Shown here piece by piece: positions 1 to 5,124 of a DNA stretch of 5,124 bases. Numbering within the stretch: the stretch's first letter is position 1; every line of letters starts with the position of its first letter. Under the pieces are notes generated by a model. That model worked only from the letters and a program-made list of their open reading frames with translations, made no database searches and was not told where the DNA came from. The stretch lies in the NCBI GenBank assembly GCA_023397045.1, contig JAEWUR010000485.1:1-5124 (forward strand), given 5' to 3'. Source of the stretch: Planctomycetota bacterium (GTDB lineage: Bacteria; Planctomycetota; Planctomycetia; Pirellulales; Thermoguttaceae). The translations under genes and the position numbers were made by a program.

Positions 1-18
1 TGGCACGGGCTTTTTTCT
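1..18 (+). terminator. Right half of a probable intrinsic terminator of an upstream gene
   Basis: The window opens with a GC-rich stretch, GGCACGGGC at 2-10, directly followed by six T residues at 11-16. This is the shape of the 3' arm of a terminator hairpin plus its U-tract for a + strand transcript. The matching left arm (expected GCCCGTGCC) would lie just outside the window, so the hairpin itself cannot be confirmed. If real, it separates an upstream + strand gene from the operon that begins at 152. Confidence 0.4.
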
Positions 19-137
19 CGATCAATCTGGCCTCCACTCGCCAATTACTCTGTGACGGATCCTCCGCCCGGCGATGACATCGGAGTCTTGGCTTGTTGTG
101 AATGCTGGTTCGGTTGGGAATCGCGTACCCGGTTTTC

Positions 138-143
138 GAGGAG
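138..143 (+). promoter_or_regulatory. Shine-Dalgarno site that fixes the start of gene 1
   Basis: GAGGAG lies 8 bases before the ATG at 152. The in-frame ATG at 74 has no purine-rich site before it, and starting there would place 26 unrelated residues ahead of a normal Tat signal. The site therefore supports 152 as the start. Confidence 0.7.
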
Positions 144-151
144 TGCGTGGG

Positions 152-2329
152 ATGAAAGGCTGTAGCCGACGCGATGTTTTGAAATGGGGCGCAATTGGCA
201 CGGTGGCCTGTCATCTTTTGTCAGGCACGCTGTTGGCGACGGTGGACGACGACCTTGTCGCGGGCGCCAGCGTTGTCGACATCACTCCCCGCACGCTTCC
301 CATCATCACGAGCGGCATGTGGACCGAAAACCTGGCCGAAAAGGTCAATGATCCGCTACATGCCCGATGCCTGGTGTTGGACGACGGTGAGACGACTATT
401 GCGGTGGTTGTCGTCGATAGTCTGATGCTTTCGCGCGAGCTTCTCGACGAGGCGAAAGAGACGGCCTCCAAGCTGACGGGCATTCCAACGGAGCACATGC
501 TGATCTCGGCAACGCATACACACAGTGCTCCGTCGGTTGTAGGGGTGCTTGGCTCGGGCGTCGACGATCGATACGCGCGCCAGTTGCGCCAGTGGATCGT
601 CGAGAGCATTGTGCGTGCGTATGAGGGTCGCGTTCCAGCGAAGGTGGGGTGGTCCGTCGCCGAAGACCGCGAGCACACGCATTGCCGCCGATGGATCTAT
701 CGTTCGGATCGAACGGTCGCGGATCCGTTTGGCGCGCCGACGGTCCGTGCCAATATGATACCCGGCTATCAAGACTCCGATCACATCGGGCCGGCCGGCC
801 CCGTCAACTCGGGACTTTCGATATTGGCCGCGCAGACGCTCGATGGCCGCCCCATCGCGGTGTTGGCCAACTTTTCGATGCATTACTTCGAATGGAAGCC
901 GATATCGGCGGATTATTTCGGGCTATTCTGCAAGCGGCTGGCCGAACGAATCGCCGTGGACGGGCAAGAATCCCCGCCCGTTGTCATGCTGTCGCAGGGC
1001 ACGCAGGGCGATCAGCAGTGGTTTGACTTCAGCCAGCCTGAGAAAGCCCTGAGCATCGATGCCTATTCGCAGGCGGTTGTCAACGTTGCGTACGATGCGT
1101 ACCGGCACATCACGTTTCAACGCAACCTATCACTAGCGATGACCGAGAGAAAGTTGGTTTTGGACCGACGCACGCCCGACGGAGAGCGATTGGCGTGGGC
1201 GCGGCAAATCGTTGCTGGGATGAACGGTCGGAATCCGCAGACGATTCCCGAGATCTACGCGAGAGAACAGGTTTATCTGGACGAACAGCCCCAACGAGAG
1301 CTGAAACTTCAGGCAGTGCGCGTTGGCGATTTCGGCATTACGGCGATCCCTTGCGAGGCGTACGGCATCACAGGACTGAAGCTGAGACTCCGGAGCCCGT
1401 TGCAGCCAACCTTCACGATTGGCTTGGCGAACGGTGCGGAGGGTTACATTCCACCGCCCGAACAACACAAGCTCGGCGGGTATACGACGTGGCCCGCCCG
1501 AAGCGCGGGGCTCGAGGCCAACGCCGAACCAAAGATCGTCGAGACGCTCCTGCAAATGATGGAGGAGATTTCCGGCAACTCGCGGCGTTCCATCACGATT
1601 CCGGAGGGACCGTATTCGCGGTCCGTTCGTGCGTCGCAGCCTGTGGCCTACTGGCGGATGCGCGACATCGAAGGCCCCGCCGCGGCTGACGCTTCCGGCA
1701 ACAATAACCAAGGCGTCTACGAAGACGGCGTGGCGTTTTTTCTCGATGGGCCATCGATCGAACCAACCTCTTCCTGGAATGACGTTTCCCGCGCAGCACA
1801 TTTCGCCGGCGGCCGAATGCAAGCGATATTCGACTCCCCGGCCGACGCCTTTAGCGTCGAGCTATGGTTCTGGAATGGTATGCCAAACGATGCCAAGCCG
1901 ATAACCGGCTGCCTCTTCTCCCGCGATGGCGGGCCGGCGGGCAACGCGGCCGTCGACAGTCTCTTCATCGGCGGCAGAGGAGACGCTTCCGGCCGATTGG
2001 TGTTTGCCGCCGGCACATCCGCGAACGCCCGGCGGTTCACGGGAAGCACTCTCGTTCCGGCAAGGACATGGAACCACGTCATCGCGGTGCGCGATCGCGA
2101 CACGGTCCACGTCTATCTCAACGGAAACAAGACGCCCGAGATCGCGGCATCGCTCGACGTTCCCCGTGCTGTCGGCAAGACGCGTCTGTTCCTCGGTGGA
2201 GATGCCGACAAGGCCGCGACGTTCGAGGGAAGGATTGCTGAAGTAAGCTACTATGACCGCGGCTTGAGTCCCTCGGAAATCCTTGCCTCGGGCCGCAATC
2301 CACCTGTGAATAATGACGAAGGAACATGA
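152..2329 (+). CDS. Tat-exported neutral/alkaline ceramidase-like protein with C-terminal LamG domain
   Basis: This 725-aa protein starts with a twin-arginine signal (SRRDVLK, residues 5-11, then a hydrophobic stretch to about 29), so it should be exported folded. Residues about 36-474 resemble the N-terminal domain of neutral/alkaline non-lysosomal ceramidases: a GASVVDITP opening, an ATHTHSAP motif (H122, H124), NFSMHY (H244), IPCEAYG (E402) and GGYTTW (Y444). By family knowledge these are the likely zinc-site residues. The loop that carries the nucleophilic serine in characterised ceramidases (GDVSPN) reads GDQQW here, with Q289 at the serine position, so ceramide hydrolysis is doubtful. 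Residues about 493-714 form a LamG/concanavalin-type beta-sandwich (PVAYWRM, FSVELWFW, WNHVIAVRD, VYLNG, GRIAEVSYYDRGLS), usually a glycan- or protein-binding module. The reading frame is intact. It is first in a tight four-gene operon and overlaps gene 2. The fold assignment is confident; the substrate is unknown. Confidence 0.88.
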   Translation: MKGCSRRDVLKWGAIGTVACHLLSGTLLATVDDDLVAGASVVDITPRTLPIITSGMWTENLAEKVNDPLHARCLVLDDGETTIAVVVVDSLMLSRELLDEAKETASKLTGIPTEHMLISATHTHSAPSVVGVLGSGVDDRYARQLRQWIVESIVRAYEGRVPAKVGWSVAEDREHTHCRRWIYRSDRTVADPFGAPTVRANMIPGYQDSDHIGPAGPVNSGLSILAAQTLDGRPIAVLANFSMHYFEWKPISADYFGLFCKRLAERIAVDGQESPPVVMLSQGTQGDQQWFDFSQPEKALSIDAYSQAVVNVAYDAYRHITFQRNLSLAMTERKLVLDRRTPDGERLAWARQIVAGMNGRNPQTIPEIYAREQVYLDEQPQRELKLQAVRVGDFGITAIPCEAYGITGLKLRLRSPLQPTFTIGLANGAEGYIPPPEQHKLGGYTTWPARSAGLEANAEPKIVETLLQMMEEISGNSRRSITIPEGPYSRSVRASQPVAYWRMRDIEGPAAADASGNNNQGVYEDGVAFFLDGPSIEPTSSWNDVSRAAHFAGGRMQAIFDSPADAFSVELWFWNGMPNDAKPITGCLFSRDGGPAGNAAVDSLFIGGRGDASGRLVFAAGTSANARRFTGSTLVPARTWNHVIAVRDRDTVHVYLNGNKTPEIAASLDVPRAVGKTRLFLGGDADKAATFEGRIAEVSYYDRGLSPSEILASGRNPPVNNDEGT
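2318..2323 (+). promoter_or_regulatory. Shine-Dalgarno site of gene 2, inside the end of gene 1
   Basis: GAAGGA lies 5 bases before the ATG at 2329 and only 2 bases before the ATG at 2326. The two ATGs are adjacent codons in the same frame, and the spacing favours the second. The site lies within the last codons of gene 1, which suggests translational coupling. Confidence 0.5.
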
Positions 2330-3816
2330 TGAAAGGAACATCGAGAAGCTCTATTGATGTTTGCTTGGATAATGAACCGGCCAGTCGACCGAATTGGCCT
2401 AGTTTTCGGCCTTCCGTTGGTCGGCCTGGGATCATTGGCTGTGCAAACGTCAACAGTACGCTGTCGCGGAGGCATTTTTTGGCGTTGACCGGAGCGGCAG
2501 GCGCGGCGATGGCCGTTCCAACGATGATCCCCGCATCGGCGCTCGGCGCCGACGGAACCGTCGCGCCAAGTAACCGCATCGGGATTGGGATGATCGGACT
2601 TGGACGGCAGGCAATTACCCATAATTGGTCGATTTTCATGCGTGCGGGCGATGCGCAGGTGGTCGCGCTGTGTGACGTCGACCGCTGGCGTCTCCAGCTC
2701 AACGAGGAGAACCCTGCCGCCGTCAAGATCGCAAAACGCGACGACTTTGACATTGGCAGGCTCAAGGGTTGCTTCCGCACCACGGATTTCCGCGACGTCC
2801 TTGCTCGCAACAACGTCGATGCCGTGATGATCACCACGCCGGATCACTGGCACGTGCCCATTGCATTGGCGGCCGTGAAGGCGGGCAAGGATGTGGCCTG
2901 TGAGAAGCCGATCGGTCTCTGCATCGAACATGGTCGCACGCTGGCGGATGCCGTGGCACGTTCGAAACAAGTCTTCCGCACCGACAGCGAGTTCCGCTCG
3001 GTCCCGGTGTTCTTCAAAGCGGTAAGTCTCGTGCGATCCGGAAAAATTGGAAAGCTGAAGACCATTCGGATGTCGGTGCCGAACTGGAATTCGCCGCTCC
3101 CGATGGAGCCGGCGATGCCCGTTCCGCCGGAATTGGACTACGACATGTGGCAGGGACCGGCGCCCGTGGCCCCCTACAACGAGAAACGCGTCCATGCACC
3201 GCGAAGCTGCGATGAGAACTACAGCCGCCCTGGCTGGTATGGCAATCGAAGCTATTGCGACGGCACGATTTCGAACTGGGGCTACCATGTCGCCGATATT
3301 GCCCAGTGGGGGAACGATACCGAGCATACGGGACCCGTGGAAATCGAGGGACAGGGCGATTTTCCACCTATCGAAGGGCTCTGGAATGTGATGCTCGGGT
3401 TCGACGTCCGCTATCGCTACGCAAACGGCGTCGAATTGTTTTTTACTAACCGATCCGGTGAAATCCACGTGCGGTTCGAGGGAAGCGAAGGTTGGATCGA
3501 TGCCAAGTTCGCTCCGGATCAACTGGAAGCCGAGCCGCACTCGATTCTCACCGCTGAAGTGAAGCCCGACGAGTTCCCGTTTCCGCTGAAAAACGAAAAA
3601 CGCGACTTCCTGGATTGCGTGAAGAGCCGCGGTCGCACGCTGGAAGACGCTGAGGTGGGACATCGTTCGAGCTCCATAGGTCAACTGGGCTACATCGCCT
3701 GTCAACTGAAGCGGCCATTGAAGTGGGATCCGGCAGCCGAGCGGTTTGACGGCGATGACGAAGCCAACCAACTCTTGAGTCTTTCTCCCGGGCGCGCACC
3801 GTGGAGCATCACCTGA
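2329..3816 (+). CDS. Tat-exported Gfo/Idh/MocA family oxidoreductase
   Basis: This 495-aa NAD(P)-dependent oxidoreductase probably acts on a sugar or sugar derivative. It has an unusually long N-terminus (about 45 residues) before a twin-arginine signal (LSRRHFLAL, arginines 47-48), then a hydrophobic stretch ending near IPASALGA. The Rossmann domain follows: IGMIGLGRQA (GxGxxA, residues 90-95), ALCDVD at the end of beta-2, ITTPDHWHVP, and the family's CEKP motif with the likely catalytic K193. The C-terminal domain has NWGYHVADIAQWG (H320, D323), a hallmark of the Gfo/Idh/MocA subgroup abundant in Planctomycetes. The position often filled by Asp four residues before the His is Asn (N316). 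The start at 2329 is chosen by Shine-Dalgarno spacing; 2326 would add one Met. No ATG or GTG lies close before the RR motif in this frame. It overlaps gene 1 by one base and precedes gene 3 by 11 bases. The family is confident; the substrate is unknown. Confidence 0.93.
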   Translation: MKGTSRSSIDVCLDNEPASRPNWPSFRPSVGRPGIIGCANVNSTLSRRHFLALTGAAGAAMAVPTMIPASALGADGTVAPSNRIGIGMIGLGRQAITHNWSIFMRAGDAQVVALCDVDRWRLQLNEENPAAVKIAKRDDFDIGRLKGCFRTTDFRDVLARNNVDAVMITTPDHWHVPIALAAVKAGKDVACEKPIGLCIEHGRTLADAVARSKQVFRTDSEFRSVPVFFKAVSLVRSGKIGKLKTIRMSVPNWNSPLPMEPAMPVPPELDYDMWQGPAPVAPYNEKRVHAPRSCDENYSRPGWYGNRSYCDGTISNWGYHVADIAQWGNDTEHTGPVEIEGQGDFPPIEGLWNVMLGFDVRYRYANGVELFFTNRSGEIHVRFEGSEGWIDAKFAPDQLEAEPHSILTAEVKPDEFPFPLKNEKRDFLDCVKSRGRTLEDAEVGHRSSSIGQLGYIACQLKRPLKWDPAAERFDGDDEANQLLSLSPGRAPWSIT

Positions 3817-3821
3817 AAGGA
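3817..3821 (+). promoter_or_regulatory. Shine-Dalgarno site that fixes a GTG start for gene 3
   Basis: AAGGA begins immediately after the gene 2 stop codon and sits 6 bases before the GTG at 3828. It selects this GTG over the in-frame GTG at 3801, which lies inside gene 2 and has no comparable site, and over the ATG at 3849, which would cut into the first beta strand of the barrel. Confidence 0.6.
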
Positions 3822-3827
3822 AACAAC

Positions 3828-4652
3828 GTGGGAAACATCTATCTTGGAATGAACCTGGAAGCGACTCGGCATCACGACAAGCCATTCGATTGGGGACTCG
3901 ATCGAGCGGCTGAGCTTGGCTATGAGTACGTCGAGCCGATGGTCCACTTCGGCCGCGAGTTGATGAGCGAGGCCGGCTACTATCATACGGTGTCGATGTT
4001 CAACGACCCGATGGTGATGCGTCAAATGACGGAACAACGCGGGCTGAAGATCTCCGGGCTGCAAGCACACGGTCCGCTCTGCCGTCCCGACTATCACGGC
4101 GAGTATCTCAAGATGGCCATCCGCTATGCTGCCGAATGCGGCGCAAACGTCGTGAACACCGACGAAGGGATCAAGGCGCCTTGGACGACCGAGGATGAGG
4201 ATTTCGTGCTCATGCGTTATACGCTTCGGGAGGCATGCTTCGTGGCCGAACGCCGGGGCGTTGCCATCGGTCTTGAATGCCACGCACAATACTCCAGAAC
4301 GCCCGAGGGGCTGGATCGCATCTATCATTTGGTCGATTCACCCGTCATGGGCATCAACCTGGATACCGGCAACGCCTATCTGGCGGGCCAGGACCCGTAT
4401 GCTTGGCTGGAACGAGTGGTCGATCGATTGGTGCATCTGCATGCGAAGGACATCTCCGTCGAACACTCCGCCGCCGAACGTGGCAAGGTGGCTGGCACGC
4501 CGGTCGGTTGTGCCTGTGGCGACGGAGTCATTGATTGGCAACGAGTGGTTCATATTGTCCACCGTTGCCCGCGAGATATTGTGTTTTCCGTGGAATGCTG
4601 GTCGATCGATGAGGCTGCTCGAAGCATCGAGCACCTGCGGAAGCTTCTTTAG
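3828..4652 (+). CDS. Sugar phosphate isomerase/epimerase (xylose isomerase-like TIM barrel), cytoplasmic
   Basis: This 274-aa protein belongs to the AP-endonuclease-2/xylose-isomerase-like TIM barrel superfamily (PF01261 type), which holds sugar isomerases, epimerases and some 3-keto-glycoside lyases. It begins in the first strand (NIYLGMNLEA) and helix (DRAAELGYEYVEP). The probable divalent-metal ligands appear in the expected order: E150 in IGLECHA, D179 in INLDTGN, a histidine of VHLHAKD (H205 is the better candidate, H203 the other), and E256 in FSVECW. A GDGVIDW motif precedes the last strand, as is usual in this superfamily. No signal peptide or membrane segment is present, so it should be cytosolic, unlike the other three products. 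The GTG start follows from Shine-Dalgarno spacing; a GTG at 3801 would add nine residues. It follows gene 2 by 11 bases. The pairing with an oxidoreductase suggests action on an oxidised or keto sugar, which is inference. Confidence 0.9.
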   Translation: MGNIYLGMNLEATRHHDKPFDWGLDRAAELGYEYVEPMVHFGRELMSEAGYYHTVSMFNDPMVMRQMTEQRGLKISGLQAHGPLCRPDYHGEYLKMAIRYAAECGANVVNTDEGIKAPWTTEDEDFVLMRYTLREACFVAERRGVAIGLECHAQYSRTPEGLDRIYHLVDSPVMGINLDTGNAYLAGQDPYAWLERVVDRLVHLHAKDISVEHSAAERGKVAGTPVGCACGDGVIDWQRVVHIVHRCPRDIVFSVECWSIDEAARSIEHLRKLL

Positions 4653-4656
4653 AGGA
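4651..4656 (+). promoter_or_regulatory. Shine-Dalgarno site of gene 4, overlapping the gene 3 stop codon
   Basis: AGAGGA shares its first two bases with the TAG stop of gene 3 and lies 9 bases before the ATG at 4666. The spacing is good and the position supports coupled translation of genes 3 and 4. Confidence 0.55.
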
Positions 4657-4665
4657 ATCCCATTG

Positions 4666-5124
4666 ATGCGAAATCCAGTTGATCGGCGGAGTTTTTTCAA
4701 GACAGTTGGCGTTGCCGGGACTTTTGTCGGATGGGCCGGTTCGGCCGTCGCATCGTTGCTGGCCGAGGAAACCTCCGCAACGGCCGTGAATGGAATCCGC
4801 GACTGGCATCTGGGCTGTGCGGCCTTCACGTTCCATCCCTTTTCCTTCTATGAGACGTTGGACTTGGTGGAGCGTCTTGGGTTGCGACACGTTGAAGGGT
4901 TTTCGTGGCAGCCCTTGGGCAAAGTGGCTCCGACCCGGCAATCCAACCATGACATGTCGACGTTCGATCGCAAGGAAGCCGCAAAGCGATTAGCGGATAA
5001 GGGAATTAAACTGGTCAATTGCTACTACGGGCTGCCCGATGCGGTCGACTTCCGCAGAGTGTTCGATTGGGCTAAGGAAATGGATGTCGAATGCCTCGTC
5101 ACCGAACCCTCGTTCGACGTGTAC
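4666..5124 (+). CDS. Tat-signal sugar phosphate isomerase/epimerase, 3' end outside the window
   Basis: An open frame runs from the ATG at 4666 to the last base, giving the first 153 residues with no stop. The N-terminus is a twin-arginine signal: DRRSFFK at 6-12, then a hydrophobic stretch to about residue 33, with AVA (27-29) or LLA (31-33) as possible cleavage points. The mature part starts like a xylose-isomerase-like TIM barrel: WHLGCAAFTF (strand 1), SFYETLDLVERLGLRHVEGF (helix 1 and strand 2), then FDRKEAAKRLADKGIKLVN (helix 2, strand 3) and VECLVTEPSFD (strand 4, with the Glu-Pro common at this strand). The metal-ligand strands lie beyond the edge, so activity cannot be judged. It is 13 bases after gene 3, with its own Shine-Dalgarno site. 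It is a distant relative of gene 3, not an obvious tandem copy, and is predicted to work outside the cytoplasm. Family placement is good; the role is unknown. Confidence 0.82.
   Translation, partial: MRNPVDRRSFFKTVGVAGTFVGWAGSAVASLLAEETSATAVNGIRDWHLGCAAFTFHPFSFYETLDLVERLGLRHVEGFSWQPLGKVAPTRQSNHDMSTFDRKEAAKRLADKGIKLVNCYYGLPDAVDFRRVFDWAKEMDVECLVTEPSFDVY

Noticed and set aside
19..137. Possible sigma-70 promoter before gene 1
   Set aside because: TTG-containing stretches occur around 90-120, but none has a credible -10 box at 16-18 bases spacing, so no promoter is annotated.
74..151. Upstream in-frame ATG start for gene 1
   Set aside because: It has no Shine-Dalgarno site and would put 26 residues without signal-peptide character ahead of a normal Tat signal; the ATG at 152 has GAGGAG at good spacing.
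200..214. Possible lipobox (TVAC, Cys20) in the gene 1 signal
   Set aside because: The -3 position is Thr and not Leu or a similar residue, and the hydrophobic stretch continues beyond the Cys, so a lipoprotein call is not supported.
788..801. Perfect 14-base palindrome GGGCCGGCCGGCCC
   Set aside because: It sits inside coding sequence for Gly-Pro-Ala-Gly-Pro and follows from GC-rich codons; nothing suggests a regulatory role.
1133..1822. A 229-codon open frame on the - strand inside gene 1
   Set aside because: Its translation shows no recognisable motif, and it overlaps the conserved ceramidase-like domain and the start of the LamG domain, so it is a shadow of the real frame.
2251..3885. 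A 544-codon open frame on the - strand opposite gene 2
   Set aside because: It lies antisense to a clearly conserved oxidoreductase, its translation is rich in Arg, His and Pro with no recognisable domain, and its length is explained by GC-biased third positions of the true gene.

Overview
The window is about 5.1 kb of moderately GC-rich DNA with a single row of four closely packed genes, all on the + strand. The protein set is typical of Planctomycetes (Pirellulales-like) or a related PVC-group bacterium: a Tat-exported ceramidase-fold protein carrying a LamG domain, a Tat-exported Gfo/Idh/MocA oxidoreductase of the 'DIAQWG' type, and two sugar phosphate isomerase/epimerase-type TIM barrels. 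The lineage is inferred from family resemblance; no ribosomal or other marker gene is present.

Layout. Positions 1-18 look like the right arm and T-tract of an intrinsic terminator belonging to an unseen upstream gene. Positions 19-151 are a short leader with no promoter I can defend. Gene 1 (152-2329) is a 725-aa Tat-signal protein with a neutral/alkaline ceramidase-like N-terminal domain and a C-terminal LamG/concanavalin-type domain. Gene 2 (2329-3816) is a 495-aa Gfo/Idh/MocA oxidoreductase with an internal twin-arginine signal. Gene 3 (3828-4652) is a 274-aa TIM barrel with a GTG start and no signal peptide. Gene 4 (4666 to the window end, incomplete) is a second TIM barrel of the same broad superfamily, this time with a twin-arginine signal. 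The junctions are a 1-base overlap (4 bases if the upstream ATG is used), an 11-base gap and a 13-base gap, each with a Shine-Dalgarno sequence, so the four genes very probably form one operon that continues past the right edge.

How they may work together. A Gfo/Idh/MocA oxidoreductase beside sugar isomerase/epimerase TIM barrels recalls known oxidise-then-eliminate or epimerise routes for sugars and glycosides, such as 3-keto-glycoside cleavage. Three products carry export signals and one does not, so part of the chemistry is probably periplasmic and part cytosolic. Gene 1 keeps the probable zinc-site residues of the ceramidase fold but has glutamine where the nucleophilic serine of true ceramidases would fall, so it is probably a hydrolase-like protein with another substrate. 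The substrate cannot be read from this sequence. No RNA genes, mobile elements, CRISPR arrays or notable repeats were seen.
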